DNA of 64,000 nt from Achatina immaculata (taxonomy: Eukaryota; Mollusca; Gastropoda; Stylommatophora; Achatinidae), in the NCBI GenBank assembly GCA_009760885.1, contig CM019704.1:12422303-12486302 (forward strand), in the 5' to 3' direction. Under the pieces are notes generated by a model. The model did no database searches. It was not told the origin of the DNA and worked only from the letters and a program-made list of their open reading frames with translations. A program made the translations under genes and the position numbers. Shown in pieces: positions 46,393 through 57,900 of the stretch. How positions within the stretch are numbered: the first letter of the stretch is position 1; each line of letters starts with the position of its first letter.

Positions 46393-46775
46393 GACGGAAA
46401 GTTTCTGTCACACTAACAACAAAAATGTACAAGTCTTGGAGAAAGTTTCTGTCACACTAGCAACAAAAATGTACAAGTCTTGGAGAAAGTTTCTGTCACA
46501 CTAGCAACAAAAATGTACAAGTCTTGGAGAAAGTTTCTGTCACGCTAACAACAAAAATGTACAAATCTTGGAGAAAGTTTCTGTCACACTAACAACAAAA
46601 ATGTACAAGTCTTGGAGAAAGTTTCTGTCACGCTAACAACAAAAATGTACAAGTCTTGGAGAAAGTTTCTGTCACACTAACAACAAAAATGTACAAGTCT
46701 TGGAGAAAGTTTCTGTCATGCTAGCAACAAAAATGTACAAGTCTTGGAGAAAGTTTCTGTCACGCTAACACTGTC
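46393..46775. repeat. 44-bp minisatellite, about 8.5 units
   Basis: Units read CACACTAACAACAAAAATGT, ACAAGTCTTGGAGAAAGTTT, CTGT. 46776-47037 is unique with nothing recognised. Confidence 0.93.
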
Positions 46776-47055
46776 TCAAGTCCTCTAAACATGCTGTATA
46801 TGTGTAATCGACATCAGACGGCCATTGTACTGTACCTGATACTTTTTTATTTAGTCACACTTAATTGACATACCTGTTGCCACGCAGTGGCTGTGACTAG
46901 TTGAACCTTGTCAACAAGACAACGATTTCCTTCTCAAGTAGATCATATCCTCACCTGTCTCTAGGGATACAAACTTAGACTATATTTTGACTGAAAGGTG
47001 TAAATACATAAACAAGGCCCTGAGACTTTTTTTTAAGTAACCGTTAAAATACGTT

Positions 47056-47276
47056 TGGATTACTAATTCAGTAGTACCGGGTTCAAGTCCCAGCAGCAGA
47101 ATGTTCTGATACACAGCAAAAAGCCTCCGAGGTTCACCCCAGTTTGTGTAGCAGAGAAATCTGGGAAACTAGAAGCTGCCAAGCGTGATAAGGGTCACAT
47201 CACTTTCATGTGCCGATTGTCTTAGAAATACAGTCCTATCATCCATAGTATACTTGGCTTGCAAACTTTAATTTTT
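47056..47276 (+). mobile_element. tRNA-derived SINE with target-site duplication
   Basis: It is flanked by TAACCGTTAAAATACGTT (47038-47055) and TAACCGTTAAAATAGGTT (47277-47294). Inside are a B box (GGGTTCAAGTCCC, 47079-47091; the A box is lost by 5' truncation) and a body with CCGAGGTTCACCCCAG and AATCTGGGAAACTAGAAGC. 47295-47727 shows no supported feature. Confidence 0.8.
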
Positions 47277-47727
47277 TAACCGTTAAAATAGGTTCATAAT
47301 CTGCAACACCTAGATATTTTAGCTCTTATTCTTAAACAAACAAAAATGAGGAGTTTCCCAGCAAGACTGGCAACCCTTATGTCACCTGAGGCATCCCAAC
47401 TTTTGCGACTCCTATTTAACAAAAGTTGCTTGTCTCTCTCTGGCCTGCCCAGCATGGCTTTTATCAGAAAACCGTAGGGTGGCCTGTCCTTCTTCTTTCA
47501 CAGAGCGAAGACATCATTTTATACTAATATAAAAGAAACAGTATTTCATCCCACGTGGGCAGACTGTGAAGTAAGATTTTCGTATTTTCACGATGTTCAA
47601 TAACAATTCACGACCAACATTTTTTATATATACTTTAAGCTGAGTAATATATTACTGCTTACTTTAAGTTGAGTTATGTATTACAGGTTACTTAAGCAGG
47701 TCATGCAAGGCCATAGGGCTGTGGGAT

Positions 47728-47753
47728 TTCTGCCGAGACAGTTGTACAAGCTC
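47728..47753. repeat. Single 29-bp minisatellite unit left of the Penelope-like element
   Basis: TGCCGAGACAGTTGTACAAG is one unit of the array at 54378-54930. TTGTACAAGCTC (47742-47753) and TTGTACAAACTC (54378-54389) form the target duplication of the element. Confidence 0.8.
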
Positions 47754-48357
47754 CAGATAAAAGGGTAAAACTGGTTTAAATAAATAAGGTAGACAGATGT
47801 GTATGGTGCAGTTTTACAAAGTGAGGGAGGGAGTGAGTAAGGTGAGAAAAAAAAAACGAATTGAAAGTATGAGAATGTATAAATGAAAAGCATTCGACAT
47901 CTGATATTTCGGCTTGAGCCTTATTCGAGGATACATACAAAACGAGACAAAAACACGAAAACTTATCTGAATGTGTCTTCCTCCAAGTCGAAAACAGAAA
48001 TGTGTATAGTAGAAGGGAGAAGGAAAGATCACGCTACCTCCAACAAAAGATGCCCGATAGACCCAATCGTAAAGAAGAGGTGGAGAGAGAAGAGGAGAAC
48101 AAGTGGGAGAAAGGGGTGGGGGAAGGCAATATAAACATGATAGCCGCTATAGGTGTCGGGGGGGGGGGGAAGGGGACGCGGAGAGATAATGAATGAAGAA
48201 CATAAACACCTGCAGGGAGAAAATGTGAAACTGGTGAATAGGATAAGACCCTAAAGACACCAATATGTTGGCAGAGAAGAAAATAGGGTGGTGGTAGTGA
48301 GGGGTAGCATAGAGAAAGAAAATAGAGTTTTAAAAAAAAAGTGGAAAAATAAAGAAG

Positions 48358-49872
48358 TTACAGAAAGCTGAAGACATTGTTAATTCCAGCTGGGTGGAGA
48401 CAGCCAGTTTGGAAAATAAGGCGTTGTTCTAGGACCCTCCGAGATCGTACATCAGCAGAACAAGAGCGGATCGCACTAACAGAAATGTCCTGTTTACCCC
48501 TGTGGTTGCTAAGGCAAAAATGTTTAGCAACAGGTGTCCAAGCCCTCTTAGAAATATCACTGAGATGCTGGCGAAATCGATCTCCTAACCGTAAGACAGT
48601 CTCCCCTATGTACTTCAAACCGAAACGTTTGCACATAATAGCATAAATAACATTATGTGAAGTACAGGTGAAACCCTCCTGAACTGATAACGTGGACTTA
48701 GGGAAGGAGATCTGGCTAGCCTCGGCAACAAACGGACAAGTGTTGCATCTACGGCGTCCGCAACGTCTGGTACCATTAAAACTGTCATCTGTCTTAAGAT
48801 GACTACGAAGGTCCCTAAGGTTCTTGTCCCGTCCGTAGGCCACCAATGGGGAAAAAAGTTCACGTGTCTCAGGCTCGGTCTGGAGGAGGTGGAGATGGCG
48901 AAACAGTATGTTTTTAACTGCCAAGCTATGAGGGTGGTACGTGAGTACTAGTTTCACTTTGTCCGAGCTACAGTGCGGTTTAGGAGTGAGGGTTTGTTGC
49001 CGCGATATATGGCTAATGGGGTTCCAAGATGACAAGAGAACGTGTTCTGGATAACCGCGTCGACGGAAGAAATCTAGCATTTTATGGCCTTGATCCTGGA
49101 AATCCAAATCCTCATTACACAAACGTCGCAACCTAAGAAGCTGGGAAAAAGGAATATAGTCCTTACACGATCTGGGATGGGAGGAAGAGTACAGGAGGTA
49201 GATGTGAGAGTCTGTAGGTTTATAGTGGATAGAAGTAGTGAGCCCAGAAGGGCCGATATTGACGGCAATGTCAAGAAAGTTAGCGGAAGTAGCAGAGATA
49301 TGGGAGGTGAAAGAAATGACAGGATTGTACTCCTTAACAAAACTGATAAAGTTGTTAAGGTCTTCCTCTGGCATTGATGTGATCCCAATGCCGTCATCTA
49401 TGTAGCGTCTATAGAAGGCGGGAAATGGGCCTCTAAAGGCTCTCAGAACCCTGTGTTCGAAGTGGCCCATGAACAGACACGCGTAGCTGGGGCCCATCTT
49501 GGTACCCATGGCTACATCACTAATCTAGTCGAAGTAAAGGCCATTGAATTCAAAAGAATTGAGTTGGAGGATAAGTTGTGTAAGGCGCAGAATAGTAGAC
49601 GTAGGAATAGAGGGATGGGGTCTTTTGTTCAGAAAGAACTTGACTGCCTGAAGTCCCTGATCATGCGAGATGGATGTGTATAAGGATACTACATCAAGGG
49701 TGAAGATACGGTAGGTGTGACCAGGCAGGAGTGTAAGGGTCTCAAAAGCAATGAGAGCATGATTGGTGTCCTTAAGATAAGTGGGCAGACTAGCGACCAG
49801 AGGTTGAAAAATGCTGTCAAGAAACTGTCCCCTTTTCCCTCCCCTTTCTCTCTCTCCCCCCCCCCCCGCCAC
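48358..49872 (-). pseudogene. Penelope-like reverse transcriptase with GIY-YIG endonuclease, one internal stop
   Basis: The first part (49872-49525) has KDTNHALIAFETL and motif A TLDVVSLYTSI with the catalytic Asp. A TAG at 49527-49525 follows YFD, and the same frame goes on ISDVAMGTKMGPSYACLFMG. Then come motif C RRYIDDGIGI (about 49405), FLDIAVN, the thumb, and a C-terminal GIY-YIG domain (about 48650-48400: VIYAIMCKRFGLKYIGET, RFRQHLSDI, HFCLSNH), with a stop at 48358. A cysteine pair, CGRRRCNTCPF, precedes the nuclease. The N-terminal third of the protein is missing and replaced by the terminal repeat, so the element is inactive. The coding frame is otherwise clean. Confidence 0.9.
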
Positions 49873-50040
49873 CTCTAGCGGCTATCATGTTTATATTGCC
49901 TTCCCCCACCCCTTTCTCCCACTTGTTCTCCTCTTCTCTCTCCACCTCTTCTTTACGATTGGGTCTATCGGGCATCTTTTGTTGGAGGTAGCGTGATCTT
50001 TCCTTCTCCCTTCTTCTTCTTCTTCATTCGCATTGTCTGT

Positions 50041-51672
50041 CTATATCTGCAGTCCTGTCTCTTGGATAAATTTCACTGTTTTTTGTAATTCATATATGGA
50101 ACCATAGAGCTTATCTTCTTTAGTGGCTTCACTGGGCCAGTAATTATTTCTCAGTGTCTCATAGTTGGTGCAGTTCTGGAGGATATGTTCCACAGTTTGG
50201 GGCACCTGGGCACATGTACGTAGATTAGTAGTACCAACCTTAAACTTTGTATACATATGACTTCGGAGTCGGCTGTGTCCTGTTCGAAGACGGAAGATGG
50301 TGACCTGTTCCTTTCTGTTTAGCATGTGATAGTCATCATGTGGTGGTGTTTGTGGCTTCCTGTAGGTTTTTATCATGCTTTTCTTCTGATTATAGGTGAT
50401 TGGTATGTCTGGTTGTTCCATTTCAGTGCCCTCTTTGTCCAGATGGTCAGCTTTCTTATTGCCTGGTATCCCACAGTGGGAGGGAATCCATTGCAAAGTG
50501 ACTCCATGTTGTAAGCCAATTTTTGACAAGGCATCCTTGAGGTCTGGTAGTTTGTTGCACTGAAGAGCTTCCAGTACTGATTTTGCATCTGTGAGAATTA
50601 CTACAGGACATGTATCAATTCTGGAGTCTGATAGTTTTTCAAATGCAGCAATAATTGCCCTAACTTCTGCATCATAGTTGTTGCAGTATTTTCCAGTGGG
50701 TATGGAAATCTTGTCAGTGGTGTTGTTTGGATATTCAATATGTGCTCCTGCCCCTCCATTCTTTAAGGCATTATGTGCAGATCCATCTGTATACACACGT
50801 ATCCAGGTGTCACATGGATATTTATCATCTAGAACACTAAGTGTGGCTGTTGATCTTACAAGACTGCTCTGCATCTCACCATTCTGCACACCTTTCACTT
50901 CAGTCTGAATAGTTATTTGTTTACAACCTGCTTCTTTCCATGGTGTATGCTCTGGTACAGATGATAATGGAGCAACTACAGCTGGAAGGTCAGGTATCAT
51001 CTTACGCATACGCTTGGCCTGATGAATGAAGCTGCTTCTTTTAAGCCGTCTTAGTGCCAAGTTACTGAATCTCTCTTTCAAGGGATGGCTTACCGAGCTG
51101 AGGAATTTCTCTCCCATGGTCATGACCTTTGTGTCTCTACGTTCCTTTAGCGCTTGAACACCAACTATTTTCTGCATTTCTACTACTGGTGTGGACCTCA
51201 TGGCACCTGTGATAATCCGTAGTGACTGATTTTGAACCTTGTCTAGATTATGCAGCGTAGTGTTTGATGCTGTGCACCAAGATGTTGAGCCATATTCTAA
51301 ATGTGGTAGAATACTTTGCTGATATACATTCTTGAGGATCCTTTCACTAACTCCCCATGTGGTTCCACTTAATTTTCTTAATATGGCTAGTTTTCTTCTG
51401 GCTTTTGCTTCTGCACTGTTGATGTGTTGCTTCCAGGTCAGTTTTGAGTCAAGAGTCACTCCTAAGTAAGTTGGTTGGTTGTCCATCCTTAAGGATATTT
51501 CATTTACAAAGATCTTACCTGCTTTCTGTTTAGATGAGAGAGTGAACAGAGTGGTACTTGATTTTTCTGTGTTGATACTTACACACCATTTGTTTGTCCA
51601 TGATGTCAAGATGTCTGCTGCTCTTTGGAGTCTCTGTGTAGCAACTGTCGCATATTCATCTGTACACCACAT
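50041..51672 (-). CDS. LINE-E copy 2: end of reverse transcriptase, RNase H and C-terminal tail
   Basis: The frame is open for 543 codons, and upstream in the same frame to the TGA at about 51793. It contains the RT thumb (PTYLGVTLDSKLTWKQHI, ILPHLEYGSTSW), a connection, RNase H with all four acidic or histidine motifs in place, and a tail with FRLRTGHSRLRSHMYTKF and CAQVPQTVEHILQNC, a pattern usual after RNase H in this superfamily. The start codon printed here is internal; translation would begin far upstream. Confidence 0.88.
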   Translation of the reverse strand: MWCTDEYATVATQRLQRAADILTSWTNKWCVSINTEKSSTTLFTLSSKQKAGKIFVNEISLRMDNQPTYLGVTLDSKLTWKQHINSAEAKARRKLAILRKLSGTTWGVSERILKNVYQQSILPHLEYGSTSWCTASNTTLHNLDKVQNQSLRIITGAMRSTPVVEMQKIVGVQALKERRDTKVMTMGEKFLSSVSHPLKERFSNLALRRLKRSSFIHQAKRMRKMIPDLPAVVAPLSSVPEHTPWKEAGCKQITIQTEVKGVQNGEMQSSLVRSTATLSVLDDKYPCDTWIRVYTDGSAHNALKNGGAGAHIEYPNNTTDKISIPTGKYCNNYDAEVRAIIAAFEKLSDSRIDTCPVVILTDAKSVLEALQCNKLPDLKDALSKIGLQHGVTLQWIPSHCGIPGNKKADHLDKEGTEMEQPDIPITYNQKKSMIKTYRKPQTPPHDDYHMLNRKEQVTIFRLRTGHSRLRSHMYTKFKVGTTNLRTCAQVPQTVEHILQNCTNYETLRNNYWPSEATKEDKLYGSIYELQKTVKFIQETGLQI

Positions 51673-52019
51673 GACCAGATCATCTGCATACAGTGCTGCT
51701 TTGATTCCATAGGGAAGTTCCTTGACCAGGTCATTAATGAATACAAGGAATAGTGTAGGCGAAAGGACCCCTCCTTGTGGTACACCGTGTCACAAAAGTA
51801 CTTTCTGGCTTTTGTGTCCATCCAGTACTACTCTAGCTCTTCTGTTGTGTAAATAGGACTTTATCCAGTTGTACAGTCTTCCATTCACATTGCAGTTTCT
51901 TAGTTTCCACAGCAGACCTTTTTTCCATACTTTATCAAAGGCTTTCTTCAGGTCTATCCACGCTTCTAGTAGAAGGTTTTTCTCTTGGAATGCATCCTCA
52001 ATCTCTTGAGAGAGATAGG

Positions 52020-53189
52020 TCACTTGATCTTCCGCACTGTAGTACTGCCAAATCCTGCTTGTTGTGGAACGAGAAGGTTTTCACTTTCTAGGTACCATTT
52101 TAGCCTCAGGTCAATGATGCGTTCCATCGTTTTGCATAGGCAGCTAGTGAGACTGATTGGCCTGTAGCTGGAGGCAGTATCACTGTTTTTCCCTGGCTTT
52201 AGCAGTGGTACCATGCTTGCTTCCTTCCAGATTTGAGGTAACTTACCTGTGCTCCAGCACATATTGAAAATATCCAACAACTTTCCCATTGCTGCCATTC
52301 CCAGGTTCTTGATCATTTCATTGGACACTCCATCTGGTCCTGGTGATTTCCTTGGTTTCATTTTACTGACTGCTAGGTCTAACTCGCTGCGTGTGATTGG
52401 TGCATCCATAACCTCCACTTTTCTGACTTGTTCCTCTTCTTTCTGTGAGTCAATGCGCATTACACGCACTTTCTCTGGATGGATATCAATGTTGCAGTCC
52501 TGTGCAAACATGCGAGCAAAGTGATCTGCTACCTGCTTACCTGTAAGAGTTTTCCCATCCTCTATTAGTGTAATCTTTGTACTTCTTCCAGTACTCTCAT
52601 CATTTAACTGTTTGATTAGTTTCCACAGTTTCCTTCCATCCTTTTCAAAGTTTAGGGACTCTGTTTTCTCTCTCCAACTTTCTCGTCTGGCTTGCAGCTT
52701 GGCTCTCTGAAATTTGGCCTTAGAATGTTGGTAATTATTGTGGTGTTCTTGGCATGGTCTATTTTCTGCTTGCTTTCGAGCTGCTTCCACATCATCATGG
52801 AGTTTTCCCAGCTCACTAGACCAGTATGGTTTATAGTCCCTGCGAGCTCCTCTGGGAATGGTTTCACGAGCGGCCTGAAGGATACAAGCATTGAATTCCT
52901 TCACTATGCTGTTAATATCCTTACCTTCTATGGACAGCTGTCCCACCAGGATACCTGTACGATGTCTGTACATTGTCCAGTTTGCTTTTTTATAGTTCCA
53001 TCTGGGGAGAGGGTTACTGGTGTTAAGGAGTTCATTTTCTATTGTCAGGAAGATTGGTCGATGGTCGCTACCTCCAAGTTGTTTTCCAACTTCACGTGTA
53101 ATGTTCCACTTCAGATCTGGAGAGTGGAATGCCAGATCTGGTGTTGAGGTTGTACGCCAAGCCCTTGAGTAAAATGTTGGGGGATCCAT
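52020..53189 (-). CDS. LINE-E copy 2: end of endonuclease and first half of reverse transcriptase
   Basis: Frame of 389 codons: endonuclease end (STPDLAFHS, GGSDHRPIF), a basic linker, and RT fingers (KSPGPDGVSNEMIKNL, ASSYRPISLTSCLCKTME, VPQQAGF). It is separated from the neighbouring blocks by single-base shifts near 53215 and 52060. Confidence 0.85.
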   Translation of the reverse strand: MDPPTFYSRAWRTTSTPDLAFHSPDLKWNITREVGKQLGGSDHRPIFLTIENELLNTSNPLPRWNYKKANWTMYRHRTGILVGQLSIEGKDINSIVKEFNACILQAARETIPRGARRDYKPYWSSELGKLHDDVEAARKQAENRPCQEHHNNYQHSKAKFQRAKLQARRESWREKTESLNFEKDGRKLWKLIKQLNDESTGRSTKITLIEDGKTLTGKQVADHFARMFAQDCNIDIHPEKVRVMRIDSQKEEEQVRKVEVMDAPITRSELDLAVSKMKPRKSPGPDGVSNEMIKNLGMAAMGKLLDIFNMCWSTGKLPQIWKEASMVPLLKPGKNSDTASSYRPISLTSCLCKTMERIIDLRLKWYLESENLLVPQQAGFGSTTVRKIK

Positions 53190-54377
53190 TGGCTGGTTGA
53201 TCAGGAGAAGTCCATTATCATCCTGCAGCTCTCAACTTCCTCTCCTCTCTTGTCTATGTGGTCATAGCCCCAGCTCTGGGAATGGCTGTTAAAATCGCCA
53301 CAGACCATCAGTCTCTCTTTGTGTGGGATTGTTTCTAAAGCAAGTGGGCGGTCATTAGGACAGTAATAGTTAAGGAGATGGAAGTCTGTATTACTGGTTT
53401 TTAGATGGATCATCTGATATTCGGCTCCTTCCATGAACACTCCCACCTGACATGCGCTGATGTTATTCTTAACAAGTGTGAGTACTCCTTTTCTTCTGTC
53501 CTGTCGGTCTGATCTAAAACGCTGGTAGCCTCTAATTTTAAAGGCGGCATCTTTGGTTAGGTGTGTCTCATGTATGCAGCATATACTTACCTGCTCTGCA
53601 AAAAGTATGTTCTCTAGTTCCACCTTTTTGCTATAGCCATCTCTAACACTGCTGACACCCTCAGCATTCCACTGCATTATTTTAAGTTCTTGCTTTTTGG
53701 CTGTTTTCTTCCGTTGTATTTTTTGGCCAGTAGCTCTACTCTCATGTCTCCTGACTCCACAAGACGAACTGAGAGGACCTCCAGTAGTATTGGGTGGACC
53801 TTTTCGAGGCAGGGGGCCTGGCACTGCACCTGCCTGGTTAGTCTTCACAGGGCGAGCACCATGTTTGAAAACTGCAGATAGAGACATTTCATTAGCGATA
53901 ATGCGTGTTACCCTGATTTTTGCGATGGTTTCACACCAGACTTTCCTCATCCCCGCCAGAGATCTCCATGTCCCCATCCGTCTACCAACCTGACATTACA
54001 TTTTACAAAAATAACAATTACAATTAGTGTCGATTGCTACAGGTCAGAGTTTTAAGCAAACAGATCTATGTTCCCTGTCTCACAAACACTTTGTTAAGAT
54101 AAGTGTGCTCTTAACACAGTTGTTCCCAGGGGACTTTTCCTTCTCCCTTCTACTACACACATTTCTGTTTTCGACTTGGAGGAAGACACATTCAGATAAG
54201 TTTTCGTGTTTTTGTCTCATTTTGTATGTATCCTCGAATAAGGCTCACGCCGAAATATCGGATGTTGTATGTTTTTCATTTATACATTCTCATACTTTCT
54301 ATTCGTTTTTTTTTCTCACCTTACTCACTCCCTCCCTCACTTTGTAAAACTGCACTATACACCTCTGTCTACCTTAT

Positions 54378-54930
54378 TTGTACAAACTCTCTGCCGAGAT
54401 CGCTACTTGTACAAGCTCCCTGTGGAGACCGCTACATGTACAAGCTCCCTGCTGAGACCGCTACTTGTACAAGCTCCCTGCCGAGACCGCTACTTGTACA
54501 AGCTCCCTGCCGAGACCGCTACATGTACAAGCTCCCTGCCGAGACCGCTACATGTACAAGCTCCCTGCCGAGATCGCTACATATACAAGCTCCCTGCCGA
54601 GACCGCTACTTGTACAGGATCCCTGCCGAGATCGCTACTTGTACAGGATCCCTGCCGAGACCGCTACATGTACAAGCTCCCTGCTGTGATCGCTACATGT
54701 ACAAGCTCCCTGCCGAGATCGCTACATGTACAAGCTCCTTGTCGAGATCGCTACATGTACAAGCTCCCTGCTGTGATCGCTACATGTACAAGCTCCCTGA
54801 TGAGACCGCTACATATACAAGCTCCCTGCCGAGATCGCTATATGTACAAGCTCCCTGTCGAGATCGCTACATGTACAAGCTCCCTGCCGAGATCGCTTGC
54901 TTGTGCAAGATACCTGCCGATGCAGCATTG
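54378..54930. repeat. 29-bp minisatellite, about 19 units
   Basis: Units read CTCCCTGCCGAGATCGCTAC, ATGTACAAG, with CTACTTGTACAGGAT and TGCTGTGATCG variants. It starts exactly at the right end of the Penelope-like element; one unit lies at the left end. Confidence 0.94.
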
Positions 54931-54970
54931 TCCCTTGTAAATTATGATTATATTATTATTATTATTAATG

Positions 54971-57900
54971 TTCCCCCGTGTGGTACCCGGGATCTGCAAA
55001 GAATAGGACCACTGTACCCTACCACGCATGATCGTAAAAGGCGACTAAGGAGGGTTCAGCATAGGGCCAGCAACCCTATCTGGTAAAAAAAACTATCAGA
55101 CTGCTACAGAAACAGAAGCAAGGGAAAAAACAAATGCAGGTGGAAGGAGAAATGCTTATGCTTATCAGGAAACAAAGCCCATGAAGGTTGTGGATGAAAG
55201 CCAGCCACTGGAAGTCCCCAGCCCGACTGAAGACTTCATGGAACCTACACACAAGATGCAAATAGGCAACTGGAGTGTAAGAATACTTAGTCAGACTGAA
55301 AAACTAGCACAAACCATCAAGGAAATGCACAGATACAAACTAGACATACTAGGAATACAAGAATCAAGATGGACAGGACAAGGCAGATGGAAATTAACAA
55401 CACAGTACATAGAATATACAATAATATGGTCAGGTAAAGAAGATCATCATGAAGGAGGAGTAGCATTGATTATAACAAAAGAAGCATCAAGAGCATTGCT
55501 GAAATGGACCCCAATAAATGAGAGATTATTATATGCACGCTTCAACTCAAGATTCACGAAGCTGTCTGTTATAGTTTGTTATGCACCAACAGAAGCAGCT
55601 GAAGGGGAATTAAAAGAAGATTTTTACAACAGCCTCCAAGCCACAGTAGAAACAATACCCAAGCATGATATGCTACTCATCTTGGGCGACTTCAATGCAA
55701 AAGTATGTAAAAGAAATGAAGATAGAAGAATAATCATGTGAAGAGAAGGAATCGAAGAAATAAATGAAAATGGAGAAAGGCTCTGCAGTTTCTGTGAAGA
55801 AAACATGATGACCATCGGAGGGACAATTTTCCAACATAAAAACATCCATAAAGTGACTTAGAGGTCCCCAGATAAAACCACAGAAAACCAAATCGATCAC
55901 ATACTAATAAACAACAAGTGGAAACGGTCACTATAAGATGTGAAGCAAGGAAAGGAGCAGATGTAGGAAGTGATCACAACCTTCTGGTAGCAAAAATAAG
56001 ACTAAAATTAAAGAAAGTCAAAACAAGAGAACACAGAAAGACACGTTTTGATACAAGAAAACTGAAATACCAGCAAACAAGGAATGAATTCTCAACAGTA
56101 CTTAATTAAGAACCACTTCAGTGTCTTACAAGACGAAGCAGAAATGTCCATACTAGAGTTCAATAAAACACTACAAGAAACAGCAAAAGAGGTACTAGGA
56201 TATTGGAAATTTAGAAAAAGGGGAGTGGATCAGCAAGACCACATGGGAAAAGATAGAGCAAAGAAAGGAAATCAATAAAAAAATTACTGAACTCCAAAGA
56301 AGTGAAGGAAATCATGCCGTCAAGATAAACGTCAATACTATGACAACTTAGTAGAAGCAGCAGAGACAGCAGCATATGCAAATGACATGAAAACCATATA
56401 CAAAATCATAAAGCAGATGACAGGTAACTTCAGCACAAGATGTAAGAGTGCAATAAGGACACATAAGGGACAACTGATCAGTGGATAAAGAGAAATAATT
56501 GAAAGATGGAGGGAACAATTTAACACCCTACTAAACAGAACACAAGCAGCACAAACAATAGACATACCTGAAGCAAAAAACGGAACTAAACATCAATACA
56601 GGACCAATAACAATAAGTGAAGTAAAGGAGGCGATAAAGAAGCTCAAATTAGACAGGGCACCAGGTGAAGATGAAGTGACTTCTGAGATGTTAAAAGCAG
56701 AAGAAACAGAAACACCAAAACAACTCTGCCAGATACTACAACAAATTTGGGATCTAGAAAAAGCTGTAGAGAAGTGGAAAACTGGCCTTATAGCAAAACT
56801 ACCAAAGAAGAGTGACCTCAGAGATTGTGGGAACTGGAGAGGCATTACCCTACTGCCACTTACCAGTAACGTATTTTGCAGAATAATCATCAACAGAATT
56901 GTACCGGCACTTAAGGGGAAACTTCGGAAAGACCAGTCAAGATTTAGGAAAGGAAGATCATGCATAGACCACATATTTGTACTTAGACAAATATTAGAAA
57001 GGCAAATGAGTGGCATAGCACAACATATGCATTGTTTATAGATTTTGAGAAAGCCTTTGACAGTGTCAGCAGAGATGCACTGTGGAAAATCCTAAGATGG
57101 CATGACCTCCTCCATAAGATAGTGAATGTAATCAAAGCCCTATACGAGGGTTTTCAGTGCTAAGTGATCTGTGGAGAACTTACTTCCAGCAGCTTTAGGG
57201 TACAAACAGGAGTGAAGCAGGGATGTGTACTATCACCAATATTATTTATCTTGGCACTAGACTGGTTAATGAAGGAGGCAACATCAAATAAACGCAGAGG
57301 ATCACAACAGACCCTTGACACAGTGCTGGAGGACCTTGACTTTGCGGACGATATTTGTCTATTATCAAGCAGTCACAAAGATATGCAAGATAAAATAAAC
57401 AAGCTAACTCAGAATATAAACAACATAAGACTAAAGATCAATGTAGGAAAGACAAAGTTAATGAAGCAAAATGTGAACAACAGAAATGTATTCAGAGTAG
57501 ATAGCAAGTTAGTGGAGGAGGTCAACGAATGTGTATACCTTGGCAGCAGAGTAGTAGAAAATGGAGACAGTACAGAAAACATCAACAGCAGATTTACTAG
57601 AGCAAACCAGGCTTTTGCAATGCTGCAGACTATATGGAAATAAAAAAAAAACTAAGCATGAATACGAAAATCAGGATATTTAAGAGTAATGTTCTAAGTA
57701 TACTACTCTATGGAAGTGAATGCTGGAAAATCACCAAAACCATAGAAAACAAGTTTAATTCTTTCCAGACTAAATGTTTACGAAGAATTAGAAAAAATAT
57801 TTTGGCCAAACGCCATAAGAAATAAAATCTTATTGTCAGAAATGCAGATGAAGGCACTGACAGCAATTACTGAGGAAAGACGCTGGCGATGGTTGGGACA

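Larger units (their letters stand above)
50015..54136 (-). mobile_element. LINE-E copy 2, I/Nimbus-like, full length, nested in the Penelope-like element
   Basis: It is flanked by TTTCCTTCTCCCTTCT at 49999-50014 and 54137-54152. The 5' end equals that of copy 1. Blocks: endonuclease 53977-53201 (LKIMQWNAEG, HETHLTKD, CGDFNSHSQSWGYD), RT 53189-51606 (SDHRPIF, KSPGPDGVSNEM, SYRPISLTS, motif A WIDLKKAFDKVW, motif B GVPQGGVLSP, YADDLVMW), RNase H about 50830-50440 (YTDGSAHNALKNGGAG, YDAEVRAII, LTDAKSVLEAL, SHCGIPGNKKADHL) and a tail to 50041. Only two frameshifts (near 53215 and 52060) and one TGA (about 51793) are seen. The 3' tail is (GAA)n. This is one of the best preserved elements in the window. 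No separate ORF1 is evident. Confidence 0.92.
47754..54377 (-). mobile_element. Penelope-like element with inverted terminal repeats, interrupted by LINE-E copy 2
   Basis: Long terminal repeats of about 430 bp lie in inverted orientation at 47754-48195 and at 49838-50014 continued by 54137-54377 (GAGGATACATAC, GAAGACACATTC, ATAAACATGATAGCCGCT, GGCATCTTTTGTTGGAGGTA). Between them the minus strand codes for the enzyme described at 48358-49872. Without the nested LINE the element is about 2.5 kb. Inverted terminal repeats and 5' truncation are known for this class. Confidence 0.9.
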
